Positions 6,477 to 14,524 of a stretch of 23,039 nt of DNA are shown piece after piece. A model generated the notes under the pieces. It had not been told where the DNA came from. It ran no database searches and saw nothing but the letters and a program-made list of their open reading frames with translations. Position 1 is the stretch's first letter. The number at the start of each line of letters is the position of its first letter. The stretch comes from Microcaldota archaeon (GTDB lineage Archaea; Micrarchaeota; Micrarchaeia; Micrarchaeales; CABMGC01), in contig JAKBRL010000017.1 of NCBI GenBank assembly GCA_021845465.1, positions 1 through 23,039 on the forward strand, read 5' to 3'. Both the position numbers and the translations under genes were made by a program.

Positions 6477-7316
6477 TTGGGAGGGAATGCCCTTGAAGAG
6501 GATAACATACGCATAGTTGCAAAGGCATTATGCAGGCTCCATTCGGAGAAGCATGAGATAGTTGTTACGCATGGCAATGGGCCGCAGGTAGGCGAACTAT
6601 ATTTAAAGGAAGGAAAGAATCTCAGTCTTCTCACCGAAGAAACTCAGAAAATTATAGGAAATAACATTAAGAAAGTTATACATAAAGAGTGCCCAGAATG
6701 CAGAGCTTCGGTTATTATGACCAGAGTGCTCGTATATACAAATGATAGAGAATTCTCTGAACCTTCGAAGCCCATAGGCAGATTTTATAATAAAGAGAAA
6801 CTTGTGCCGCGTGGTAGGAGGGAATTTTCGGTAAAGAGAATGAAAAATGGATACAGGCTTGTTGTGCCTTCCCCTGAACCACGGAGTATATTTGAATTGG
6901 ATAAGATAATCAAAACAATGAGAAGCGGGAGAATAGCTATAGCTGCGGGAGGAGGCGGAGCGGCAGTCGCAATTAAAGGCAGAAAGCGCGTAAGAATGAA
7001 TGCAGTTGTAGACAAGGATATTGCATCTGCGCTTCTTGCGAAGAAAATTGCTGCTGATGCATTCTTTATACTGACTGATATAGACAGAGCCTTCATTAAT
7101 TTTGGAAGCATGGATGCTAGACCCATATACAGGATGAATGTTAAGAATGCCAGGAGCTACATGGATAAAGGATATTTTGAAGAAGGTAGCATGCTTCCTA
7201 AAGTGAGGGCGTGTATGGAATTCGCAGAAGAGAGAAGAATGAATGCAGCAATAGGCAACATAAATGATATAGAAAACGTGCTTAGGTTCAGGTCATGCAC
7301 TGTTGTGACTCCTTAG
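6477..7316 (+). CDS. arcC: Carbamate kinase (start codon uncertain)
   Basis: 279 residues from the TTG at 6477. Family motifs are complete: GGNAL at the start, HGNGPQVGE (32-40), PIGRFY (99-104), AAGGGGAAV (156-164), VVDKDIASALLA (177-188), LTDIDRAFINFG, and GSMLPKVRACMEF near the C-terminus. The enzyme makes ATP and carbamate from carbamoyl phosphate and ADP, or runs the reverse. The TTG start would delete the first strand, because the conserved opening reads IALGGNAL and the codons ATA GCG lie upstream of the TTG. The open frame begins after the stop at 6426-6428 and contains no ATG or GTG; a CTG at 6459 would give M-R-Y-L-I-A-L-G-G-N, the expected beginning. No arginine deiminase or ornithine carbamoyltransferase gene is nearby. 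Its last 24 nt overlap the end of trm1 on the other strand. Confidence 0.9.
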   Translation: MGGNALEEDNIRIVAKALCRLHSEKHEIVVTHGNGPQVGELYLKEGKNLSLLTEETQKIIGNNIKKVIHKECPECRASVIMTRVLVYTNDREFSEPSKPIGRFYNKEKLVPRGRREFSVKRMKNGYRLVVPSPEPRSIFELDKIIKTMRSGRIAIAAGGGGAAVAIKGRKRVRMNAVVDKDIASALLAKKIAADAFFILTDIDRAFINFGSMDARPIYRMNVKNARSYMDKGYFEEGSMLPKVRACMEFAEERRMNAAIGNINDIENVLRFRSCTVVTP

Positions 7317-8414
7317 CTTCTTTATGGATGAGATTATTTCAGGAAGGGGAGCGTCTGTCTTGATCCCTGATGGGTCAAATAAAGTCCTGGTAGATTGGAA
7401 TCCTTTTTTCCTCAGTGATTCTGAAAGTTCTGTAAAAGATACCGAACTCGTCTTGATAAATTTAGTAAGAAGCGGGATGTGGTAGAAGAATGGGGATTCG
7501 TGTTCCTCACTTATAGTTTTGATTGGTTTGTATGCCGGGCTCTCTTCTGAAAGCAGCAGAAGCACCCTTTTAAGTAGATCCTGTTGGTTGAGCCTTCCTA
7601 GATAGAGGGGACCGAAAGCCTTTGTCCTGGAATTGCAGTTTTTGCATTTATTTTCAATTACAGGTGCAATTCCTAATGCATATGAATATGCAGAACAGGA
7701 ATTGCAGTAGGAGCCGAAGCCTGTCTGAAGCATGGATGCGTACGCATTCTCTGCTCCTTTTTTAAGCCGCAGGAATATGCGCATATAATGCATGTCGGAT
7801 ATGCTTAACATTACCTCAGTGCCAAAATTGAATTCTGCTGCCTTGCGTATGAAATGGTTTATAAGTATCCTTATCCCTGCTTCCTTACATAAATGATTAT
7901 GCAGGGGTGTGGAACCATACTGTTTTACGCATGCTTTTAAGTGCGCGCCGCATAAAACAGCCGTGTCTGTAGCAGTCATCATTATTATAGTATCGTCTTC
8001 CGAGAGTTTTATGATATCCCTTATGTACGGAGAGGGAGAGCCAAAAGGATCAAGATCTATTATCTGGAATTTGGCATCATGCTCTGCGGCAAACTTCTCA
8101 AGGTCTATATTGAATACGTCTGCCTTTACGTGGTTGAGCCTTAAATTCTTTTTAGTATTCTTTGCGGCTTTTTCATTTATGTCGATTGCTGTAAGCGTGG
8201 ATATTCCGGACTCTTTTGCATATCTTATGCAGCGTATGCCTGTTGCCGAGGTAGAGTCTAATAAGGATTTACCTGAATCTGGAAGTTCCAAAGCGTTGAG
8301 AAATGCGACGGATATGTCGCGAAGGGATTTCATCTTTGGATTGTAGAAGACCCCTTCAGCTACTGTTATCTTTGCCGTGGCCTCTTTCAAAGTTGTGTCT
8401 GTAATCCGAATCAC
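7293..8414 (-). CDS. trm1: tRNA (guanine26-N2)-dimethyltransferase Trm1
   Basis: 373 residues from a GTG start. The SAM-dependent methyltransferase core shows VFYNPKM (22-28), the SAM loop LDSTSATGIRCIRYA (52-66), acidic IDIN (77-80), DLDPFGSP (120-127) and the catalytic-region TATD (147-150). A treble-clef-like zinc site follows: CNSC (237-240) and CKNC (257-260). These match archaeal Trm1, which dimethylates G26 of tRNA, the hinge between D-stem and anticodon stem. The C-terminal domain (280-373) is the family's tRNA-binding part. The GTG start overlaps the stop of the DUF357 gene by 4 nt (GTGA), which indicates translational coupling. The 3' end overlaps the convergent carbamate kinase gene by 24 nt. 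Confidence 0.95.
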   Translation of the reverse strand: MIRITDTTLKEATAKITVAEGVFYNPKMKSLRDISVAFLNALELPDSGKSLLDSTSATGIRCIRYAKESGISTLTAIDINEKAAKNTKKNLRLNHVKADVFNIDLEKFAAEHDAKFQIIDLDPFGSPSPYIRDIIKLSEDDTIIMMTATDTAVLCGAHLKACVKQYGSTPLHNHLCKEAGIRILINHFIRKAAEFNFGTEVMLSISDMHYMRIFLRLKKGAENAYASMLQTGFGSYCNSCSAYSYALGIAPVIENKCKNCNSRTKAFGPLYLGRLNQQDLLKRVLLLLSEESPAYKPIKTISEEHESPFFYHIPLLTKFIKTSSVSFTELSESLRKKGFQSTRTLFDPSGIKTDAPLPEIISSIKKLRSHNSA

Positions 8415-8647
8415 TTTTTAGCATTTATTTTGATTATTGAATCCAAAAGGCCATGAGCATATGCTATTGCAGAAAATGAGGTATAGAAGTCTCCCTTATC
8501 GAGGAAGGCTTTGGAATCCTTAGCATACATGGCAGCAAGATCAATTATCTCTTGCTGTGCAGGCTCAAGACCTTCTCTGTTTATACTTGATATGTTCCTA
8601 TCGAATATGGCTATATCCTTGATTATCCTCTCCTGAATGCTTGCCAT
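8411..8647 (-). CDS. DUF357 family helical protein
   Basis: 78 residues, predicted all-helical, ending with the DUF357-like stretch FSAIAYAHGLLDSIIKI; this small archaeal family (about 80-90 residues) usually has the pattern of an AxxYAHGxLDA helix near its C-terminus. Function is unknown. The gene lies between pcna (43 nt gap) and trm1 (4-nt overlap), so it is co-expressed with both. A GGGGATGG stretch just upstream of the ATG can serve as ribosome-binding site. Its place beside tRNA modification and replication genes may reflect a role in RNA or DNA handling, but that is only context. Confidence 0.8.
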   Translation of the reverse strand: MASIQERIIKDIAIFDRNISSINREGLEPAQQEIIDLAAMYAKDSKAFLDKGDFYTSFSAIAYAHGLLDSIIKINAKK

Positions 8648-8690
8648 CTAGACCATCCCCAAGAGAGAGCGTGCAGACTATGCAGTCACT

Positions 8691-9437
8691 TCACTCTTCC
8701 ATATAAGGCGCAAGATAATAAGTCACTGTTGCGTCTCCTATGTTGTATCCCAGCTTCATCGGCTCATTTGATTTCAGAGCTATGTCTATATCATTTCCAG
8801 CAGGGCAGGATTTTACCATGTTCTCAAGAAATTCAAGATTAAATGTGGATTCTGCGCCTTTTGAGACCTCCATACTCTTCATTATTCCACTGTTCTCGCT
8901 TTCGTGGAATTCTTCAAGCTCAGATGAGTCTCCTCTTGCCCTTACTGAGAATTGTCCCTTGCTAGCATTGAAAGAAATGTAAGAAGAAATAAGCCCTGCG
9001 TCTTTTATTATGTCCTTGAGGGGCTCTCCGTTTATCTTTATGCGTGCATCAAATTCGACATTAGGCTCTTTTTCGACGCTCTTCTTTACTTCGATGAGCT
9101 GTAGCTTGTACCTTCTTCTTCCGTTTGGACCTATGAATTCCATGAGTAGCTTGTTGTCAGAGTCTTTCATTACCAAAGACTCGCCTTCCCGCGTCCTGGA
9201 TAGCATCTTGTCTAGATTCTCTATATTAAGCCCTATGCTTATAGGCTTCTCCACATGGAACTTAGAGAAAGATTTGTTTGGCATTGCAAACGATATCATG
9301 CTTATGCTGGATGGATCCATGGCCTTCAGGCTTATGCCTTCGTTAGTTATGTTGAAAAGCCCTTCGTCAACTAAGCCAACTATTGCGCTTATGCAGTCCT
9401 TCCAATATTTTGCGTTGTCTATTTTCAATTCGAACAA
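8691..9437 (-). CDS. pcn: DNA polymerase sliding clamp (PCNA)
   Basis: 248 residues, the usual clamp length. It opens with FELKIDNAKYWKDCISAI and contains LKAMDPSSISMISFAMP (38-54), a typical clamp core with the conserved AMDPS motif. It ends with YYLAPYMEE, matching the PCNA C-terminus near the PIP-box binding pocket. PCNA trimers encircle DNA and tether polymerase, ligase, FEN1 and helicases. The start is TTG at 9437: the open frame upstream contains no ATG or GTG before a stop, and GGAGAT lies about 9 nt upstream as ribosome-binding site. It heads the pcn-DUF357-trm1 unit and is divergent from the Lhr helicase gene. Confidence 0.95.
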   Translation of the reverse strand: MFELKIDNAKYWKDCISAIVGLVDEGLFNITNEGISLKAMDPSSISMISFAMPNKSFSKFHVEKPISIGLNIENLDKMLSRTREGESLVMKDSDNKLLMEFIGPNGRRRYKLQLIEVKKSVEKEPNVEFDARIKINGEPLKDIIKDAGLISSYISFNASKGQFSVRARGDSSELEEFHESENSGIMKSMEVSKGAESTFNLEFLENMVKSCPAGNDIDIALKSNEPMKLGYNIGDATVTYYLAPYMEE

Positions 9438-9622
9438 AAAACCATCTCCGATGAGAATTATCTCCGGCTATAATTAGTATAAGCAGCGATAATAATAAAT
9501 ATTGTTACTTTTATGCGTCGGAATCCTTATATTATCCAGTTTATTATATTTTGCGATTCATAAAGTTATTGGCGTTTTTTACAGGCATTGTTATTACTGA
9601 TACCGTTTAATGGTAGAGATTT
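9438..9622. promoter_or_regulatory. Divergent promoter region between pcn and the Lhr operon
   Basis: 185 nt with AT-rich TATA-like stretches: AATAATAAATATT at about 9490-9502 (minus-strand use for pcn) and TTATATTATCCAGTTTATTA at about 9530-9549 (candidate for the plus-strand Lhr unit). No ORF or RNA structure was recognised. Both operons serve nucleic-acid maintenance, and the shared region may allow joint control. Confidence 0.4.
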
Positions 9623-12367
9623 ATGATTGAATTTTACAAAACACCCTTTACTGCAGAGGAGAGCCTTCAAAGCCTGAATCCTTTTGTCAGAAAATGGTTT
9701 GAAGGAAAGTACAAAACGCCTACTCCGCCGCAAAGGTATTCGTTCAAGCTTGTAGGAGAGAAGAAAAATCTGCTTATAACTGCGCCTACGGGAAGCGGGA
9801 AGACATTTTCAGCATTTATGGCAGTGATAAGTGACCTGATGAATCTTGCCCTTGAAGGCAGGCTTGAAGAGAAAGTATACTGCATATATGTATCTCCGCT
9901 GAGAGCCTTGAACAATGATATATATAGGAATCTTAGCGTTCCTTTGGAGGAGATTTACAAAGATATATCAATACCGATAAAAAGGGTCACAGCAGGAATA
10001 AGGACTGGAGACACTCCGCAAAAGGACAGGCAGAGAATGCTTGCACATCCTCCGAACATTTTGGTTACTACTCCTGAAAGCCTTGCAATACTCATAAACT
10101 CTACAAGATTTGCAGAAAATATGAAAGACGTGAGATATTTCATAGTAGATGAACTGCATGAACTTGCCAACAATAAGAGAGGTGTGCATCTCTCGCTCTC
10201 AATAGAAAGGCTGGCTGAGCAGATAGGGCACGATTTTGTAAGGATAGGCCTTGGAGCAACTATGCACCCGTTGGAAGAGGGAGCCAAGTTCGTAGCAGGA
10301 TACAAGGATGATAAGGATACCAGAGACTGCTACATAATAGATGCTACATGGGACAAGAAGATGGATTATAAGACAGTGAGCCCTGTAAGAGACATGATTA
10401 ATGAAAGTGATGAGAAAGTAGAGAATGCCATATACACTACAGTAGATGAGATAATCAAAAAAAACAAGACTACCCTTATATTTACAAATACGAGAAGCGG
10501 GACTGAGCGTGTAGTCTATAATCTAATCTCCAGATACAAATATGGAGAAGATTCAATAGCCGCGCACCATGGGTCTCTCTCTAGGGAGACAAGGCTTGGA
10601 GTGGAAGAACTACTGAAAGGGGGAAAGCTGAAGGCAGTGGTCTCTTCTACCAGCCTTGAGCTCGGCATAGACATAGGCACTATAGACAATGTAATCCAAA
10701 TAGGATCCCCAAAAAGCGTTGCCAGGGCAATACAGAGAATAGGGAGAAGCGGACATAGCTTCAACGACATAGCAAGGGGGGAAGTCATAGTTACAAACAG
10801 GGATGATCTCATAGAGTGCTCGGTGATGCTTGACGCTGCAAAAAAGAGGCACCTCGATTCCGGGATTTCCCCAAAGAACGCTCTTGACGTTTTAGCACAG
10901 CATATTGTAGGGATGTCGCAGGTGAAAAAATGGGACATAGACGAGGCTTACCATACAGTAAAAAAGGCATATCCATACCACACGCTTGAGAGAAAAGATT
11001 TCATAGCCCTCCTGGAATATCTTTCAGGAATGTATGTAGGGCTGGAGAGCAGGAGAGTATATGGAAAGATATGGTATGATGAAAAGGAAAAGTCGTTCGG
11101 AAGAAGGGGCAAATTCACTAAACTTATCTACTTCCTGAATATAGGGACCATACCTGACGAAGTAGCAATAGACGTAATGACAACAGATAAGAAGTGGATT
11201 GGCAGCATCGAGGAAGAGTTTCTGGCAAGGCTTAAGCCTGGAGACATATTTGTCCTTGCTGGAAAACCATACAGGTATGAATTTTCGAAGATAATGAATG
11301 CTTATGTAAGCCCTGCGCCGGGGGAGATACCTACCATACCGCCATGGTATTCGGAGCAGCTGCCTTTGAGCTATGAACTTGCACTGGAGATAGGTAACTT
11401 CAGAAAGAGATTTTCTGAAGCTGTAGATGCCTCTCTGAAAAAAACAGACCGTGCTTCATCTGCGAAGAATGATAAATCAGTTTATGGATGGAGAGCAATT
11501 CTTGATGAGATGCCTATGGATGAAAATGCCAAGAATTCAGCTTATCTCTACTTTAAGGAACAACTACTTTACACAGAAATAGTTCCAAACGACAAGCTCA
11601 TTCTGATTGAAAAGACTACCGAGCCTAATGAAAACAGGAAAATTCTTGTATTCCATAGCTTATATGGCAGAAGGGTAAATGACGGGCTCTCGAGGATAAT
11701 CGGAGTATTGATAGGAGACCTCTATCAGACAGATGTTGCAATAAATGTGAATGACAACGGATTCGCAATATCCGTAGGAAAAGAAGCAGAGATAGGAAAG
11801 GAGAACATTAAAGATATAATTGATGAGCTTGTATCTACAGACCCTGAAAGGCTTCTGAAGACCAATATCAGAAGGACAGAGATGATGAAAAGAAGGTTCA
11901 GGTACTCAGCTGCGAGAAGCTTCATGATACTCAGGAATTATAAAGGCAAGAAGATAAGCGTGAGAAAGCAGCAGATAAATGCCCAGCTTATACTCAAAGC
12001 AGCAGAGGAGATAAGTCCGAATTTCCCCATAATAAAAGAGACTTATAGGGAAATAATGGAGGATGTCATGGATCTGCCCAGGACAAAGGAGATAATAAAG
12101 AATATAGGGAATGGCAGCATAGCATTTAAGGCGATAGAGACTGATGTGCCTTCGCCTTTTTCCCATAATATAATAGCAGTAGGTGCATCTGATGTCATAA
12201 TGATGAAGGATAGGAGGAGGCATTTGAGAGAATTGCACAGGCTTGTCATGGAAAGGATAGAGAGGAAACATGGCAGAAAAAATAGTACGGCATCAAAAAA
12301 GAAGACGGAGAAGGGCCCGGCGAAGGTTAAAAAATCTTCAAGAAAACCAAAAAAAGGTAGATCATGA
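9623..12367 (+). CDS. lhr: Lhr-type superfamily 2 helicase
   Basis: 914 residues. Helicase motifs in order: a Q-motif-like TPPQ near 34-37, Walker A APTGSGKT (54-61), motif Ia SPLRALNND (91-99), motif Ib TTPESLAIL (149-157), DELH box (176-179), motif III GLGATMH (209-215), motif IV region LIFTNTRSGTERV, motif V SSTSLELGIDIG (341-352) and motif VI QRIGRSGH (371-378). A winged-helix and Lhr-specific region follows, including IPDEVAIDV and the large C-terminal beta-rich core, ending in a Lys/Arg-rich tail (about 880-914). Lhr helicases are ATP-driven 3'-5' translocases that unwind DNA or RNA-DNA hybrids and act in repair. The stop overlaps the ATG of the metallophosphoesterase gene by 4 nt, the known Lhr partner arrangement. 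Confidence 0.93.
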   Translation: MIEFYKTPFTAEESLQSLNPFVRKWFEGKYKTPTPPQRYSFKLVGEKKNLLITAPTGSGKTFSAFMAVISDLMNLALEGRLEEKVYCIYVSPLRALNNDIYRNLSVPLEEIYKDISIPIKRVTAGIRTGDTPQKDRQRMLAHPPNILVTTPESLAILINSTRFAENMKDVRYFIVDELHELANNKRGVHLSLSIERLAEQIGHDFVRIGLGATMHPLEEGAKFVAGYKDDKDTRDCYIIDATWDKKMDYKTVSPVRDMINESDEKVENAIYTTVDEIIKKNKTTLIFTNTRSGTERVVYNLISRYKYGEDSIAAHHGSLSRETRLGVEELLKGGKLKAVVSSTSLELGIDIGTIDNVIQIGSPKSVARAIQRIGRSGHSFNDIARGEVIVTNRDDLIECSVMLDAAKKRHLDSGISPKNALDVLAQHIVGMSQVKKWDIDEAYHTVKKAYPYHTLERKDFIALLEYLSGMYVGLESRRVYGKIWYDEKEKSFGRRGKFTKLIYFLNIGTIPDEVAIDVMTTDKKWIGSIEEEFLARLKPGDIFVLAGKPYRYEFSKIMNAYVSPAPGEIPTIPPWYSEQLPLSYELALEIGNFRKRFSEAVDASLKKTDRASSAKNDKSVYGWRAILDEMPMDENAKNSAYLYFKEQLLYTEIVPNDKLILIEKTTEPNENRKILVFHSLYGRRVNDGLSRIIGVLIGDLYQTDVAINVNDNGFAISVGKEAEIGKENIKDIIDELVSTDPERLLKTNIRRTEMMKRRFRYSAARSFMILRNYKGKKISVRKQQINAQLILKAAEEISPNFPIIKETYREIMEDVMDLPRTKEIIKNIGNGSIAFKAIETDVPSPFSHNIIAVGASDVIMMKDRRRHLRELHRLVMERIERKHGRKNSTASKKKTEKGPAKVKKSSRKPKKGRS

Positions 12368-13113
12368 AAATCGAGGAAGGCCTGGAGATAGTGGACGGGC
12401 TTCCTGTCCTTTATGTAAAGAGCCTTTCGGCGATAGTTTGCAGTGACCTTCATTTAGGGTATGAGGGAGTTATGGCTGACAAAGGGCATTTTCTTCCTAA
12501 GGCAAATCTAAGCAATATTAAAAAGATAATCGCAGAGGCAGTAAAATTGACAGGTGCCTCAAGAATAATAGTTGACGGAGACATAAAAAACGAATTTTCA
12601 AAAGTGCATATCGAAGAATTCAACGAATTCAACGAGTTTGTGAATTACATAAGAAAAAGCCTGAAGATAAGGGAGATAATCCTGATAAAGGGAAACCATG
12701 ACAACTTTATAGACAAATACAAGAAGGCTTTAGATGTGAAGGTGTATAGCCAGGAAGCGCTTATTGGAGACTTTCTCTTTTTCCATGGAGAAGAGCTCCC
12801 TAAAAGCAGCAGAGGCAGGACAGTGGTAATGGGACACATACATCCAGCTATAACCCTGTATAACAGCCTTGGAGTAAAGGAAAAACTGAGATGCTTCCTT
12901 TATGGAAGAATGAAAGACGGAAGAAGTGCGATAGTCATTCCTGCAATGAATTATTTTTCAGAAGGAGTCGGAGTGAACATTGAAGACCCGGCAGCTATGG
13001 CTCCTGTTTTCAATAAGATGCTTGATGTGGATAGTATGGAAGCATACTGTATTGGGGAAGGGGAGATTCTTGATTTTGGAAGAGTAGAAGACCTTAAAAA
13101 TTTTGACTTGTAA
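12364..13113 (+). CDS. Lhr-associated metallophosphoesterase
   Basis: 249 residues with the full calcineurin-like phosphoesterase set: Asp28-x-His30 in SDLHLG, Asp73 in DGDIKNE, GNHD (110-113), His141 in FFHGE, and GHIHP (157-161). These bind two metal ions. Such proteins beside Lhr genes are known in bacteria and archaea as MPE, a predicted nuclease or phosphatase working with the helicase in DNA repair. The coding region contains a short tandem repeat giving EFNEFNEF (85-92). The ATG overlaps the lhr stop by 4 nt, so translation is likely coupled. The ankyrin gene starts 29 nt downstream. Confidence 0.9.
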   Translation: MKIEEGLEIVDGLPVLYVKSLSAIVCSDLHLGYEGVMADKGHFLPKANLSNIKKIIAEAVKLTGASRIIVDGDIKNEFSKVHIEEFNEFNEFVNYIRKSLKIREIILIKGNHDNFIDKYKKALDVKVYSQEALIGDFLFFHGEELPKSSRGRTVVMGHIHPAITLYNSLGVKEKLRCFLYGRMKDGRSAIVIPAMNYFSEGVGVNIEDPAAMAPVFNKMLDVDSMEAYCIGEGEILDFGRVEDLKNFDL

Positions 13114-13142
13114 TTTAAGATGTTTGTAATCGGGAGGATTTC

Positions 13143-14012
13143 TTGGGTTCTAAAGAGTATATATTTGACAACCTGCTTTATGCTGTTTCTACAGGAAATT
13201 TGGATGAAATAACCAGATGCATAAATAACGGCGCTGAGATAAACAGGCAGGATAAAGGAGGCTATACCCCATTGATGCTGGCTGCATGGGCAGGCATAGA
13301 GGAGAGTGTTATTCTTCTCCTGGATAATGGGGCAGATCCGTGGATACTGGACAATTCAGGAAAGACAGCGGCGCAGATAGCCAGGGATGCGGGATTTGAG
13401 AAGATAGCGTATGAGATTGAAGAACATGCCAATAGCATTGGAGAGCATGATATACCTGAAAGTATAAAGGAAGCTGCAATATACACTTTTGTAGAAGAGA
13501 AGGCTGAAGAGATAAAAGAGAGGCTTGGAAAAATTAAGACAGGAGAGAGTGTGGATGAGAGTCTGGTAAGGGAAGCCAATAACCTTAACCTGATGCTCTT
13601 TGTTGAGTCCCATGAGCTTTCAAACTGGCTTGATAATGAAACAGTGAAGAGAATAAACGGTTGTCTGAGAGAATTGAATGATCTCTTCGAAGAGACTTCA
13701 AAGGATATTGGAAGGCCTCTCAACAAAATAAAAATTGACAAATCTGCAGGATACAGCCTTTCACCGGTATTCAAGGCTGATAGCAAACTGCTCAAAGAGA
13801 TAACCAAGAATATATACTCATCCATGATAGAGTTCGCAAGCGAACAGCTTGGAATTCCTCCCAGCAGAATATTGATGGAATATGAAGATTATCATGAGCG
13901 TATCTTGAGAATAAGAAAAGCACTGCTTGATTCTGCAAGAGATGAGACCCCTAAGAAGAACGATGCAATACATGAGCTTGAAGGCTTTGCTTATGCCATA
14001 GGAAATCGATGA
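13143..14012 (+). CDS. Ankyrin-repeat protein with helical C-terminal region
   Basis: 289 residues. About three ankyrin repeats occupy 5-95; the clearest is GGYTPLMLAAWAGIEESV (39-56), followed by LLLDNGADPWILD and a degenerate third repeat. The remaining 195 residues are charged and predicted helical, with no recognised family; VESHELSNWLDNETVKRINGC and MEYEDYHERILRIRKAL are the most distinctive parts. Start choice: TTG at 13143 with a strong GGGAGG ribosome-binding site 5-6 nt upstream; no nearby ATG fits. The stop overlaps the following gene by 4 nt (ATGA). Ankyrin repeats mediate protein contacts, so it may be an adaptor for the flanking helicase, phosphoesterase and RNase H proteins; that is inference. 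Confidence 0.8.
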   Translation: MGSKEYIFDNLLYAVSTGNLDEITRCINNGAEINRQDKGGYTPLMLAAWAGIEESVILLLDNGADPWILDNSGKTAAQIARDAGFEKIAYEIEEHANSIGEHDIPESIKEAAIYTFVEEKAEEIKERLGKIKTGESVDESLVREANNLNLMLFVESHELSNWLDNETVKRINGCLRELNDLFEETSKDIGRPLNKIKIDKSAGYSLSPVFKADSKLLKEITKNIYSSMIEFASEQLGIPPSRILMEYEDYHERILRIRKALLDSARDETPKKNDAIHELEGFAYAIGNR

Positions 14013-14455
14013 AGTGCTTATTTGTGAACCGTATTATGGATATTGTGATATATACCGATGGGGCTTCCAGGAAGAATCCTGGAGAAAGCGCTTCTGGATA
14101 CATGATATTTGACAGCAGTGAAAAGAATCTTCTTGCCAAAGATGCGATTTATAATGGAGTAAGAACCAACAATGAAGCTGAATACATAGCAATAATTTCA
14201 GCTTTAAAGAGGGCTGCTGATGATTTTGGCTATCGGATTGCCATAAGGCTATATTCGGACAGCGAACTTGTAGTAAGGCAGATAAATGGGAAGTATAAGG
14301 TAAAGGAAGTCAGTCTTGGAAAGCTACACAGTGAAGTCATTAAAATTATGGGATTATTTGACAGATGCACTTTTGAAAATGTGAGAAGGGAGAACATACA
14401 CATAAAGGAGGTTGACAGTTTGATAAATCTACTTCTTGACAGCCTTGGAAAGTAA
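14009..14455 (+). CDS. rnhA: Ribonuclease HI
   Basis: 148 residues from the ATG that overlaps the ankyrin gene stop, or 139 from the ATG at 14036, which gives the family-like start MDIVIYTDGASRKNPG. Catalytic residues (14036 numbering): Asp8 in YTDGAS, Glu49 in NNEAEY, Asp75 in YSDSE, and a C-terminal Asp in KEVDSLIN. The segment RRENIHIKEVD has a few more residues than the usual REN-x-x-AD motif. RNase HI cleaves the RNA strand of RNA-DNA hybrids, removing R-loops and primers. It is the last gene of the Lhr-MPE-ankyrin unit. A second start is possible because ATGA overlaps favour reinitiation at 14009. Confidence 0.9.
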   Translation: MKCLFVNRIMDIVIYTDGASRKNPGESASGYMIFDSSEKNLLAKDAIYNGVRTNNEAEYIAIISALKRAADDFGYRIAIRLYSDSELVVRQINGKYKVKEVSLGKLHSEVIKIMGLFDRCTFENVRRENIHIKEVDSLINLLLDSLGK

Positions 14456-14524
14456 GCAGCCATAGATGTTGTGTGTATTTTTCTTGTTTTATAGAGCCTA
14501 TAGAACCTGTAACTTAATTTATAA

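Noticed and set aside
12618..12641. Tandem repeat coding for EFNEFNEF in the metallophosphoesterase
   Set aside because: Only two exact units and a partial third within one coding region; it looks like local slippage with no sign of a wider repeat array.
13262..13825. Long minus-strand open frame opposite the ankyrin gene
   Set aside because: Antisense to a gene with clear ankyrin motifs and a strong ribosome-binding site; the peptide is Ser/Leu-rich without motifs.
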